Shown here piece after piece: positions 14,196 to 25,136 of a DNA stretch of 64,000 nucleotides (its first letter is position 1; the number at the start of each line of letters is the position of its first letter). The notes below the pieces were generated by a model. That model did not search any database. It saw only the letters and a list, made by a program, of their open reading frames with translations, and had not been told where the DNA came from. Both the position numbers and the translations under genes were made by a program. This DNA is from Psoroptes ovis (lineage: Eukaryota; Arthropoda; Arachnida; Sarcoptiformes; Psoroptidae). The DNA is taken from NCBI GenBank assembly GCA_002943765.1, contig PQWQ01000011.1, positions 1,054,001 through 1,118,000 of the forward strand. Reading direction: 5' to 3'.

Positions 14196-15037
14196 ATGAA
14201 ATTCCAATTGGTATTAAGTTTTAATGATTTTTCTAATTTCAGTGATATTCATTAATTTTTTTTCCCACAATTATAGATTGTTCTCAGTGTTGCCATGTTA
14301 GCTTGTGCTGTTTTTGCACAAGAAATGGAAGATAATGTTATTGCTGATGCATCCGAAATGGATTTAGCGGTTGCTGAATCTGCTGGTGCTGGTGCTGTTG
14401 CTGCTGGTGCAGCTGGAGCCGGTGCTAAAGGTGCCAAAGCTGGAGCTGCTGGTTTCAAAGCTGGTGGTAAAGCTGGTGCAGTTGCTGGTGCTAAAGGAGG
14501 CAAGAAAGGTGCATTCGCTGCTGGTGCTGCAGGCGGTGCAGCTGGCGTCAAGAAAAGTGGTAAAGCAGGTGCCGCTGGTGCAGCTTTTGCTAAAGGTGCT
14601 AAATTTGGCAAAGCTGGCAAATTCGGTAAAGTAGGTGGTGCTGGTTTCAACAAGAAATTCGGTGCTGTCAAAACCTTCGGCATGGCTCAAGGCTTCAAAT
14701 TCGGTAAAGCTGGTGGTGCCTTTGCCGCTGGTGGTGCTGCTGGAGCTGCCGGTAAGAAAGGTGGTAAATTTGCTGCCGGTGGCCTTGTTGCAGGTAAAAA
14801 AGGAGGCAAAAAAGGCGCTAAAGGTGCTGCTGCAGCTGCTTTCGCTAAAGGTGGCAAGAAAGGTGGTGTTGCCGGTAAAGTTGCTGGTAAGTTTCACTTG
14901 CAAATATTTCAGTGAGAAAAAATACTGAAAACACTCTTTCATCAAAAATCAAAATAGGTGCCAAAGCTGGTGCTGCTGGTGCTAAAGGTGCATTCAAGAA
15001 AGGATTTGCCAAAGGTGGTAAAGGTATTGGCAAATAA
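14196..15037 (+). CDS. Secreted Ala/Gly/Lys-rich protein, copy 1
   Basis: Three exons, 14196-14210, 14277-14886 and 14958-15037, give 234 aa. The first exon holds only five codons (MKFQL) and joins to exon 2 to make a clean signal peptide ending in ACAVFA. A short acidic stretch (QEMEDNVIADASEMD) follows, then about 200 residues almost wholly of Ala, Gly, Lys with Val and regularly spaced Phe (KFGK, GAFAAG, GKKGGK, FAKGGKKG), ending KGIGK. There is no cysteine after the signal peptide and no tyrosine. The mature protein would be very basic and flexible. I do not recognise a named family. A structural or adhesive secretion (cuticle or silk-like) or a cationic peptide precursor are possible. 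An almost identical copy lies 4 kb downstream. Confidence 0.85.
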
Positions 15038-15440
15038 ATTGAACAGCATCGAAAAGAAGACGAAATTTTTTATTGAAAATTTTTTGTTACCCATTGTGTT
15101 ATCATGTTATTATTGTTTGTACAAAAAAAAAAAAATCAAATTCAAATTCATATGTGTGTGAATACACACATAAATACAAGTATTTCTACAAAAATGAAAA
15201 ATTTTTTATTATTTTTTCCCCATAAATAATTTTTTTTAGTCAAAATTAATGAATTAAAATTTTGAATGGCACAAACCAAAAATCAGCAAAATTAATTGTC
15301 AAAAATTTTATTTTAAAAATTTAATTTAGAATTTCAAGAAAACAAAAATCAAATTTAAAAGAGCTTTTTTGACCAAATTTAAAATATTTTTCGATTTAAT
15401 TTCTTGATTTTTTTACAAATTATTGTTTTTTCAAATAAAA

Positions 15441-16184
15441 ATGTCTTCGAAAAATTTCAAATACAATTCAAAAAATATTGATTGGATCGATGATGATGAT
15501 GATGATGACGACGATAACAATGATAGTAATAATAATAGAAATAAAAGACAAATATCAAAAGATAATTCGTATGGATATGAAGTAATGAAATTGAATAATA
15601 ATAATAATAATAACAATTCAAATGATCAAAATAATGATTATCTATTCAAAGATATTCAAACATTACATGAAAAATTTCGCCATTTTATCGAAGAATTTAT
15701 GACACCACATCATGAAACATTGTTTTTCTTTAAAACACCACCGACAAATAGAAATGTTGTTCGACGTCCATTTTTTGTAACGATTGATAGCACTAATAAT
15801 AATAATAATAATAATAATAATGACGATGATGATGATTTAATAATTCAAGCATTATCATTTAAAGTGAATATTGACTCTGGTAAAACATCGGAAATATCCA
15901 CAATTCCAAAAGAAACATCATCATCTAATTCGAAAACAAATTTGAAAATGCAACCAAAACAATCATCATTGATAACTGATCGTGATCGTCATCGTCATCA
16001 ACAATTACCGCATTATTCACAAAATCAATGTGAAAATTTTGCTAAACAGCTAAAACAATCGGCACAAAATTTTCGTATAAATTTACAACAATGTTACGAT
16101 CAACATCGTTTTAAATTATATGAACAATTTGAAAATTTTCAAGAAAAATTGCAAAAATTAAAAAGAGTAAAACAGCAGCGATGA
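15441..16184 (+). CDS. Asn/Asp-rich charged orphan protein
   Basis: A single-exon frame of 247 aa beginning at ATG 15441 in an A-rich context; AATAAA follows at 16291. It has no signal peptide or membrane segment. An acidic run (WI followed by nine Asp) near residue 18 is followed by poly-Asn tracts near residues 53 and 119. Between them lies a less repetitive segment (IQTLHEKFRHFIEEFMTP, then RRPFFVTID). The C-terminal 60 residues (from QCENFAKQL) form a likely amphipathic coiled coil ending in basic KRVKQQR. The family is not recognised. It sits between the two Ala/Gly/Lys-rich copies. The non-repetitive helical segments argue for a real gene, but expression is not shown. Confidence 0.6.
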   Translation: MSSKNFKYNSKNIDWIDDDDDDDDDNNDSNNNRNKRQISKDNSYGYEVMKLNNNNNNNNSNDQNNDYLFKDIQTLHEKFRHFIEEFMTPHHETLFFFKTPPTNRNVVRRPFFVTIDSTNNNNNNNNNDDDDDLIIQALSFKVNIDSGKTSEISTIPKETSSSNSKTNLKMQPKQSSLITDRDRHRHQQLPHYSQNQCENFAKQLKQSAQNFRINLQQCYDQHRFKLYEQFENFQEKLQKLKRVKQQR

Positions 16185-16404
16185 TGTGGCGCGAAAAATT
16201 GTATGGAGAAATTTGAATTTTTTTCTTCAACAATATTTTTGAAGCGCCATCTTTTTCATTGAATTTCAAATCATTTTCAAATTAATTTTTAATAAAATTA
16301 TTTTTCAAAATTTTCTATTTAATTCTTGATTTTTAATTTTTAAAATTCCATTGGTTAAGCCTAATTTTGAGGGTCTAGAATTAATTTATTTTTTTCTGAC
16401 AAAT

Positions 16405-17463
16405 ATGTACAATGATTTGCTTATGAGATCAATTATTATTTCAATCGTTTTGACGTTTCAATCAATTTTAAGGATAAATAATGAATTATATCAATGTAAT
16501 GATAATCAATTATTAATCAATGTAATCATGTGGGAAAGTTTACCAAACAGTACCATACGTTTATATGATTCACAGAATAATTATTATGAAATTTTAATCA
16601 ATGAAAACAATATGAAAACAAAATTCAATATCAATGGTCCATTCGAACCATTGCCATATGAATTATTAACATTGATCGATGAACATTTTGATCAAAAGAA
16701 TTTAGATCAAAATATTAATGTACTTTATTCTGATGTATTGAACTCGATAATTGTATGCAAATTTGATGATTGTCTGTTGAAAAAGATATCGAAAAATTCA
16801 ACCACAGATGAAAATAATCGTGTAAAATTAATAAAATGTGAATTTAAAGTTAATGGTCTTTCGCAATTGACAGCTATGGATTATGAACAATTCAATAGCT
16901 TTAATAATCAAACATTCAAACATCAAGCATTAGCCATTGGTTTAGCTTATGATTTTGAGTATAAAATTCATATTATTTATCACATTCAAAATGATTCACT
17001 AATGTTCATACCATTAAATCGTACATTCATTGGTGGCAATAATCATTTGAATAAATTAATAACAATAACAAATAATGTGAATAAATATTTATGTTTTAAT
17101 CAATTACAACAAATTTGTTTGATTGATTCGATAAACATAAGTAAATATGATTTATGTATGAATGATATACATTACAGTGATAATATTTTTGGTTGCCATA
17201 ATGTTTACAATGACCTATCAAGTAATACATCTTTGATTAGATCAAATAATGATACAATTGATTTCAAGTCTATCGATACAAATGGAACAAATGCCAAAAA
17301 TGATTCACAATCAATATCATCATATTATTTGATACCGTATGCAATTGGTTTATTCATTATTACAATGTTATTCATTGGATATATTGTTCTTAATTGTGAT
17401 ATTCATAACACTAATTGTTGTTCATATTGTCGTAATATAAATTGTAATATTATTGGTAAATAA
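16405..17463 (+). CDS. Putative type-I membrane glycoprotein (orphan)
   Basis: A single-exon frame of 352 aa from ATG 16405; ATG 16423 (MRSIIISIVLTFQ) gives a better signal peptide and may be the true start. The ectodomain of about 300 residues has several cysteines and many N-glycosylation sequons (NST, NQT, NDS, NRT, NIS, NTS, NGT). A single hydrophobic segment (LIPYAIGLFIITMLFIGYIV) is followed by a short Cys-rich tail (CDIHNTNCCSYC). AATAAA lies at 17482, 19 bp after the stop. This layout fits a type-I plasma-membrane or secretory-pathway protein. No known domain is recognised. Unlike its neighbour it lacks homopolymer runs, so coding status is well supported. Confidence 0.75.
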   Translation: MYNDLLMRSIIISIVLTFQSILRINNELYQCNDNQLLINVIMWESLPNSTIRLYDSQNNYYEILINENNMKTKFNINGPFEPLPYELLTLIDEHFDQKNLDQNINVLYSDVLNSIIVCKFDDCLLKKISKNSTTDENNRVKLIKCEFKVNGLSQLTAMDYEQFNSFNNQTFKHQALAIGLAYDFEYKIHIIYHIQNDSLMFIPLNRTFIGGNNHLNKLITITNNVNKYLCFNQLQQICLIDSINISKYDLCMNDIHYSDNIFGCHNVYNDLSSNTSLIRSNNDTIDFKSIDTNGTNAKNDSQSISSYYLIPYAIGLFIITMLFIGYIVLNCDIHNTNCCSYCRNINCNIIGK

Positions 17464-18159
17464 AATGGAAAACATTGAATGAATAAAACATTGAAAATTG
17501 ATATTATCATTACATTTTTGTTTTCATTTTCATAATCATCTTAATAAATTGACCAATATCCAACTTCCGAAGTATTTTGAATTTTATTTTTTTTTTTTAA
17601 ACTCGAATTTCATATGTATTCGAGATGATGGTTTGGTTCATTGAAATCCTTCGACAAATCCTGTCTTTTTTTCTTTCGTTCGTACATTATTTTCCGCCTT
17701 GATTATTATTTGTAATTATTTTTTTTCGATGTATTTGGTTTATTTCTTAAATAATAATAATAATAATAATAATAGTAACAATAACAATAACACCGGACAT
17801 AGCATCACATAGTGTTTTGTGTATGGTTAGCTGTCGTTGACTTTGAAAATTTTTCTTTCGAAAAAGTCTTTTGGTAGTTTCTCATATTGAAAACAAAAAA
17901 AGAAAATATGTAATTTCATAGAAAATTATACAATTGATTTATGTCCATTAATGCATGACATTTGTAAACCTTTTTCTTTCTTTTAAGTGAATAAATAATA
18001 AAAATACTACCTGTAGCACCGGATTCAATATCGTTGACTGTTTGAAACTATTTTTAGTCAAATATTTTTGTTTACATTGAAAACATTGTGATATGATCCA
18101 AAATTAATTTTCTTTTTCATTTTTTTTTTCAATGAATAGATTTTAATTCAAAATTTTCA
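17464..18159. other. Intergenic with (AAT)n tract
   Basis: AT-rich DNA between the membrane-protein gene and Ala/Gly/Lys-rich copy 2. It contains an (AAT)n run near 17751-17775 and no supported gene. Confidence 0.6.
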
Positions 18160-18169
18160 GTATAAAAAC
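18160..18169 (+). promoter_or_regulatory. TATA box of Ala/Gly/Lys-rich gene copy 2
   Basis: GTATAAAAAC is identical to the element in front of copy 1 and stands about 115 bp before the ATG at 18276. Confidence 0.6.
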
Positions 18170-18275
18170 CAATTGATTTTTCAATATCGAAATCAAATCA
18201 AAGTTTCATTTGTTTTCATTATTTATTCAATATCTTTTCAGCTTTTAAAAAAAAATTCAACTTCAAAAAATAAAA

Positions 18276-19120
18276 ATGAAATTCCAATTGGTATTGATTT
18301 TTTAATAATATTTATCATTTCAGTCATAATCATTATTTTTTTTCCCACAATTACAGATTGTTCTCAGTGTTGCCATGTTAGCTTGTGCTGTTTTTGCACA
18401 AGAAATGGAAGATAATGTTATTGCTGATGCATCCGAAATGGATTTAGCTGTTGCTGAATCCGCTGGTGCTGGTGCTGTCGCTGCTGGTGCAGCTGGAGCC
18501 GGTGCTAAAGGTGCCAAAGCTGGAGCTGCTGGTTTCAAAGCTGGTGGTAAAGCCGGTGCTGCTGCTGGTGCTAAAGGAGGCAAGAAAGGTGCATTCGCTG
18601 CTGGTGCTGCAGGTGGTGCAGCTGGTGTTAAAAAAGGTGGTAAAGCAGGTGCCGCTGGTGCAGCTTTTGCCAAGGGCGCTAAATTTGGCAAAGCTGGCAA
18701 ATTCGGTAAAGTAGGTGGTGCTGGTTTCAACAAGAAATTCGGCGCTGTCAAAACATTCGGTATGGCTCAAGGCTTCAAATTCGGTAAAGCTGGTGGTGCT
18801 TTTGCTGCTGGTAAAGCTGTTGGAGCTGCCGGTAAAAAAGGTGGTAAATTTGCAGCCGGTGGTATTGCTGCTGGCAAAAAAGGAGGCAAAAAAGGTGTCA
18901 AAAAAGCTGGCGCTGCTGGTTTCGCTAAAGGTGGCAAGAAAGGTGCCGTATTTGGTAAAGCTGCTGGTAAGTTGATGAATCAATAATTGATTTAATGATT
19001 TTTTAATCATTTTCTAATCATGATTCCATCTTATTCATAGGCAAAAAAGGTGCTGCAGCTGGCGCAAAAGCAGCATTCAAAAAGGGAGGCAAAAAGGCTG
19101 GCAAAGGCATTGGAAAATAA
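18276..19120 (+). CDS. Secreted Ala/Gly/Lys-rich protein, copy 2
   Basis: Three exons, 18276-18290, 18357-18966 and 19041-19120, have exactly the same lengths as copy 1 (15, 610 and 80 bp) and give 234 aa. The signal peptide, acidic linker and first two thirds of the repeat domain match copy 1 with two substitutions that I could see. The last third is clearly more diverged (for example AKGAAAAAF becomes VKKAGAAGF), and the final exon differs through most of its length. The end of intron 1 and the splice acceptor are also nearly identical between copies. AATAAA lies near 19224. Function is unknown; see copy 1. Confidence 0.85.
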
Positions 19121-20092
19121 GAAAAGGATTGCGTTGAACATTGCAAATTGAGCCAAAGGGGAAAAATTATTTTAAATAATAATTGATACAAAAAAAATTG
19201 TTGATTTGTGTGATTCCTAGAAATGAATAAAATAAATAAAAAATGAATTTTTCCATCAATGGAAATTAAATTTTTGTATTAATATTGTTTTTTCCATTTC
19301 AAATTTTGTCCCATTTTGACGTTTTTTTCAAATTCTGACAATCGTTGTGCGATCAATGCAAGGGGATAATCATTTGATTCTCTTAATTGATCAGAAACCT
19401 TTGATTAATTTAAGGATTCGTTGCTCAATGATATTTCAATAATCTAAGTAATTAAACAACCTGAGCCAATAGGCAATCGGATCAGATAAAATGATTCTTA
19501 TGATTTGATTATTTTATTTTCCCAAATAAATATTGCACATTTTACCATAACGATTTGCAATCAAATTTTTGTTTATCAATTTTCAATTTGATTTTGGATT
19601 AATAAATTCCCAATGATTTAGAATTCAAATGAGGCAAATATGAGATATTATTATTCCATATTACTGTCACTTGATTAAATCAACGATGTATAAAATACTT
19701 TTTAAAAAAATATTTAGACGATACTTTTTAAGTATCCGATTTAGATGTGATTTATTGAAATTTTTGAGAAAATTATGCTCAATTGTTTTAATAACGACAA
19801 AATGTTGCCAAGGGATTAATCGTTATCATCTCTCATGATTGATTATTAAGCATATTGAAAATATCGATCAATGTTTTACTGAAATAATATTTTTTCAATT
19901 CGATGATCAACATCAAAATATATTCTTTTCATCCAAAATTTTGACTAAATCAATTTAATTTTTTGTTTTTGCATTGATCCTATCGTCACTATTCATTCAT
20001 TTACCGAATCAAACATAAAATTGAATAAGTAATTGATGAATTTTGTATTCAATTCAAATTTTTATTTTCTCATTTCTATTCTTGCTAATTAT
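19121..20092. other. Intergenic, AT-rich
   Basis: Holds the 3' end of Ala/Gly/Lys-rich copy 2 and the region upstream of the LITAF-like gene. There is a short palindrome near 19721 (GATACTT then AAGTATC). No gene is supported. Confidence 0.5.
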
Positions 20093-20430
20093 ATGGGCTC
20101 AGTGGCACAATCACCTAGGGTTGTTTTACCGATTGATGTAGATCCAATACAAATCCAATGTCCAGTTTGTCGTGAAGTCGTTATAACAAAAATTAATTAT
20201 GTGAATGGTCTATTGACTCAAATTCTTTGTGCTGCTCTTTGTCTTCGTTGGTGAGTGTGAGTTTTTATTAGTCAAAATATTAATCAAATATTTCCATGTT
20301 TTTCAATGATAATAACAATAGTTGCTGGCTTGGATGCTGTTGTATTCCATATTGTTGTGATGCAGCTAAAGATGTTGAACATTATTGTCCGAATTGTGGT
20401 CACTTAATCTACGTAAAACGTCGCCTTTGA
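20093..20430 (+). CDS. LITAF-domain (LPS-induced TNF factor-like) protein 1
   Basis: Two exons, 20093-20250 and 20322-20430, give 88 aa. The LITAF signature is complete. An N-terminal CPVC knuckle is followed by a hydrophobic membrane-inserting stretch (GLLTQILCAALCL) and a Cys-rich turn (CCWLGCCCIPYCC). The C-terminal HYCPNCGHLIY knuckle completes the zinc site. Proteins of this family sit on the cytoplasmic face of late endosomes and lysosomes and act in membrane trafficking. ATG 20093 was chosen because it gives the same short leader as the second LITAF gene; an in-frame ATG at 20036 would add 19 hydrophobic residues. It converges on the helicase gene, 328 bp apart. AATAAA lies near 20564. 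Confidence 0.85.
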
Positions 20431-20758
20431 ATTACTTTGATTTTTAAAAAGTTTTTTATTTTATTTTCTTATTTCAATACTGAAAAAATAGAGATACTTT
20501 CATATAAAAATATTTCAGATACTTGAAGATACAGATGATGAGATAAATAACATTTTTGTTCAAATAAATAAAATTGGTCAAAATTTAAGTAATTTTTCAA
20601 ATAAAATACTTCCAATATCAATCAAAATAATATGCATTCAAATGACCAAAAATTGTTTCGTTGAAGAATGGTGAAAATAATTGAAAGGTGAAAAAAATTT
20701 TGCATCAAAATCAAAGCAAAATAAATTCAAAATTAAAATGGAATCAGCTAAGATGAGA
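20431..20758. other. Convergent intergenic spacer
   Basis: A 328 bp AT-rich spacer between the LITAF-like gene (+) and the helicase gene (-). It holds both 3' ends and nothing else that I can support. Confidence 0.6.
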
Positions 20759-22894
20759 TTATTCGGCTTTTTGATATTTTTCAAATATTGGATCTAAATA
20801 ATTCATTTCGTCAATTTTTTGTTCATAATCACTACCTTTCTCCATTTTTGCATTTGCAAAACAAAAATTGATAAAAGAATTTAAATATCTTGAACGCATT
20901 GTTACAGTACCCGAATCGCCAATTATTGTTAAATGTTTACGTGCACGTGTTATAGCAACATTTAAACGTCGTTCTTCGCTCAAAAATCCAATCGCATAAT
21001 TTTCATTTGATCTTGTCATCGAATAAATTATGACATTTTTTTCTCGCCCTTGAAATTCATTAACTGAATTAATCTCCAATGAATCATAGATTTTCTTTGG
21101 AAATTGTTTATGACAAGCAGCATCGATCAAAATTGTTTGCAAACGATATGGTGTAATTACGCCTGTGAATATGTGAAAAGAAAAATTGAAATTTCATGAT
21201 TAATAAGTTGTAAAGTGTTACATACCGATATCGGATGCAGATAATCCATTTTTAATGAATTCATCAATGATAATGCACACAATTTTCGCTTCATAAATGT
21301 TGCCTTTTGAAGTTTTGAATACATTATACTCGGAACCAATTTCAGTCATGTCGCAATTCACTGTATCGATGAATCTCAAAACTGGTAACAAATCTCCATT
21401 TTCTAATTCCAATTGATGTGATGCAACAATGTCAGCAGCTACCAATTTTTGATTGTAAAAATTATCGGATGGCCATCGCATTATCGATTCATTCATTCGA
21501 TGTTGAACAGTCAGCATTCGCATTACTTTATTTTGACAATCAGCAAATAAACCTTTTGTCAATCTTTCAAGTAAAGAAATATTGAGCCCCTCTTTTTCAG
21601 CTTTTGTCGAGCAGACCGGTGGCAATTGAAGATGATCACCAGCTAATATACATTTGTTAGCAAACGATAAAGGAATCCAAGTACTAGGTTCATCTGCTTG
21701 TGCACATTCATCCACAATAACAATATCAAAAGTAAATTTCTCGTTTTTTTCCAACAAACATTTCAAAGGACCATCATATATAAATGAACTAGTCAAAGTT
21801 GTCATCAAAACATTTGCATTACGAATTTTGAATGCAATCTCAGCGTTTTTTTGGCCATCAGAATCGCATGAGTTGATTAAATATCTATGAATTCTTTGAT
21901 AAACCCGTGCTGGATGACCTATTCTCACAAAATTATGCCTGTATCTGGGGTGATATTTTTGAATGAAATTTTCCTTATATGATTCCAACAATTGCAAAAA
22001 AACATTATCAACAGCAATATTGGATGGTGCGCAGACTAAAACTCGAAAGTTCCTAGTAATAAATTGAAGTATCAATTCGACCAGTGCCGTTGTTTTACCA
22101 GTTCCAGGTGGCCCATGAATAATTGCCAAATCACGCTGATATAAAGCGAATCGCACAGCTTCTTTTTGTGGATCATTCAAATTTTCATCAAACCAATCGA
22201 TATGTCGCGTTCCATCATTCATATTTATATTTCTAAAACGTTTTTCATATCTAGGTAAATAATAATATGGATTTTCTAGTTGCGAATGGCCCATCAACAA
22301 ACGAATTAAATGAATGTGTTGCGCTTGTTCGTTCATTTTTCTCAAAGTGAAGCTTATTCGATTAAATGGAACATTACTGATAAATTTCATGATATTGATT
22401 CGTGCATCTGGTAAACGTCTCAACAAATTAATGGTACAATTGATTTCTATCCAATATGAACCAATTTCCGAAACATATCCAAGAGCTTTCACTTCTGTTT
22501 GATCATCGATTGAAATGCCAATACAACCGCGTATAAAACGACATTTTTTTAGATTAATTTCTTCTCGTTTATCTTTCGGCAGCTCTAAACGAATATTCTT
22601 ACAGCCATCATAATCATTATATGTGTGAATTTCTAAACCACATACAGCATGTCCGCCTTTTTCCAGCTCGTAGATAGTATTATTTTCATTTAAATCTCTT
22701 CGAAATTCAATTAGAAAAATAAAATGATAATAAAAAATAGAGAAATGTGTTTATTAATTAATTTTTTTTATTAATTAATTAATAATTAACGAGTAATTAT
22801 ACCTGGATTTTTCAATTTCATGTTGATGTTCTGATTCGATTAATTTCAATTGTTTTTCCACCCATTCTTCGATATTTATTTTATGATTAGCCAT
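20759..22894 (-). CDS. IGHMBP2: IGHMBP2/SMUBP-2-type superfamily 1B helicase
   Basis: Three exons on the minus strand, 22894-22803, 22697-21226 and 21162-20759, give 655 aa. The N-terminus (WVEKQLKLIESE then YELEKGG) matches the start of IGHMBP2-family helicases. Motifs in order: Walker A HGPPGTGKTT (about 225-234), Walker B variant VDECAQADEPSTWIPL (from about 359), GDHLQLPP (384-391), QHRM (429-432), QGREK (559-563) and VAITRAR (590-596). The family comprises ATP-dependent 5'-3' RNA/DNA helicases tied to translation and tRNA-related functions. The protein ends about 60 residues after the last helicase motif, so it lacks the R3H and AN1 zinc-finger domains of the vertebrate protein. A lineage-specific loss or a missed downstream exon are both possible. 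Confidence 0.93.
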
Positions 22895-24733
22895 GGTCGG
22901 ATCGATGATGTTCGAATTTCAAATGATTTCAGCAAACTAACTGGAAATTCGATGAAATTTAACAAAAGATATGAATATTTTTTTCTCTTAATTATTTTAT
23001 ATTAATCATCAAATCAGAGAGCAAAAAAAAAAAAAAAAATTGTAAATCATAGCAACCATTCATTTTTTTTGTCGATAGATTAAAGGAAATATCAATAGTG
23101 AATTGATTATTGTTTTTTTTAATAAATATTTTAAAATATCATGAAACACTCATGCAATAATCAACGGGTAAATTTAAATAAATTTTGTGGTCGATTTAAA
23201 AAAAAAATAATTTTGATCATTGAATTTTACATTCCGCACAACAAAATATCAAATCTTATGGGAATGTTTCTACATTAGGACAATCGAAGCATTGGTAACG
23301 GCCTTGATAAGATTCGAAAATGAAATTTTAGTTTTTTAAAATATTTTAGTTTAAAATAATTTTAATCCATTTTTTTAAAAATAATTTTTAATGACCCGAC
23401 ACGAACATCTCGGCTACACAAACATAGAAACACAAAATCAATGATCGGATGTTGCGAAAAAACAAACAATTATGTTCAAAACACATATTAACCAACATGA
23501 ATAAATTTACGAACATATCGATAAGGCTCTAAGCAACCCATGAAATTTGAATTAAGTAGCTGGTTGCAAGTGGCCAAAATTCAAGAAATTAAGAATTTTT
23601 CGCCTAACAACACTTCCTGTAGTATCAAAAATTTGTCACTCGATGATTAGTCATACCAGATGTCAAATTATATAAAAATTGAATAAATTATTAAATGTAT
23701 ACGTGGAACAATAATTGAAAATTATAAGTAATTATTAATTACAGAAAATCAAAGGATTGAAAAGGGATTAAAAGATCAAGTCTCAAAATGGATCAAGTGG
23801 ATTTATGAAATCATTTCAAATTATTATTGATTTCCTCAATTTTAGATCAGTTTATGATATCAAATTTGAGTCCATTATTCTCATTGATATCAATTCTCAA
23901 ATCCAATTAGATAATCTATTGATAAATCAAATTTCAGAGAATTATAAGCTCTAGAATATTTAAAATTAGATATGTATCAATATGAGCAATATCGATCGAT
24001 TATTTCAATATTTTGTCAAACTCTGAAAATTGAAATAAATAATTTTATTTACTGTTTGTATTATGATTGGCGAAATTAAAAAAAAATCAGTTATTGGAAA
24101 ATGTACTTTAAGAAGAAAAATAAAATAAAATAAAATAATCAATCATTGATTGATCAATCAATTGGTTGAAACCAAAAAAACAAATTTATCATTTCATAAC
24201 GCAATGGTGTATGTATATTTTTCATTGATTTTAAACGATATTTTCATTATTGATGTTTTTCATTATTATTAATGTCTAATCAAAAATCAAATCTACCATG
24301 ATAAATGAATGAATAAATAACAAATAATTATAATTATAATAATAATCAATGATTGACAATCAACATTCATGTGAAATGATTTGATGAATGAAAAACCCAT
24401 TCAAATAATTTTTTTGGTTTTTTCATTCATTCACTCACTTCGATCATGATGCTGTGGTTATAACTGGATTCATTTCATTTTTTTGAACATTTTGAATCAA
24501 AATCAAATATAAATGTTTGAAAATTTTTCATTTAAATCAAATTTCATCAAATAAATACAAATTGAAAAAAAATATTGAAACCAAAAACAATGGAAAATGA
24601 AAAAAAATGAAATTGAAAAACCAATCAACAAACGTAAGGCTCAAGTTCAAAGGGTTCAAATTTCTTGAAATTATTAAATTTTTTTTTTTTGTTTCCACTA
24701 TGTGATACAGCACCGCGAAGAAATTATTCAACA
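22895..24733. other. Intergenic between divergent helicase and second LITAF gene
   Basis: About 1.8 kb of AT-rich DNA between the minus-strand helicase start and the plus-strand LITAF gene, so it probably carries both promoters. No reading frame, RNA gene or mobile element is supported. Confidence 0.6.
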
Positions 24734-25136
24734 ATGTCATTTCAAGAATTAAAACAATCAATGAAATTAACGGATGAACCAATTGAAATTGAATGTCCTG
24801 AATGTAAAAATAAATCACTGACCATTACACAATCGGTTTGTGGTAAATTTACATTTATCATTTGTGTGCTATTTACTCTGGGGTTAGTTCATTCGTTTAT
24901 TTGCAAATTTTCGGGTGAAATTTGATCAATTTTTTCCAAAAATCTAATTTTCAACAGATGTACGTGTGGATTGTTACCAATGGTAATCAATGATTTCAAG
25001 GTAATTGAATGGTGAAAAAAATTCTAAAAATTTTAAAATTTTAATCGACTCAAATTTCATCCCAAAGGATACGAAACATATTTGTTCAAATTGCGGTGCT
25101 TCGATTGGTACACATTATCTGAGATTATCTTCTTGA
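24734..25136 (+). CDS. LITAF-domain protein 2
   Basis: Three exons, 24734-24882, 24958-25000 and 25068-25136, give 86 aa with consistent phase. The domain reads CPEC near residue 21, a hydrophobic stretch (FTFIICVLFTLG), a Cys turn (CTCGLLP), then HICSNCGASIGTH as the C-terminal knuckle. This is the standard LITAF layout for a membrane-anchored endosomal/lysosomal zinc protein. It is a diverged paralogue of the gene at 20093: its Cys turn has two cysteines rather than a cluster, and an extra intron splits the domain. The ATG at 24734 follows an open stretch that could add about 23 residues upstream, but MSFQELKQ fits the usual short leader. Confidence 0.85.

Noticed and set aside
14252..14945. 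Long antisense open frames opposite Ala/Gly/Lys-rich copy 1
   Set aside because: They arise because GCN/GGN/AAR repeats rarely make stops in reverse frames. Splicing, signal peptide and paralogy all support the plus strand.
18320..19010. Long antisense open frames opposite Ala/Gly/Lys-rich copy 2
   Set aside because: Same cause as for copy 1; the reverse products are Thr/Ser/Phe- or Pro/Ala-rich shadows.
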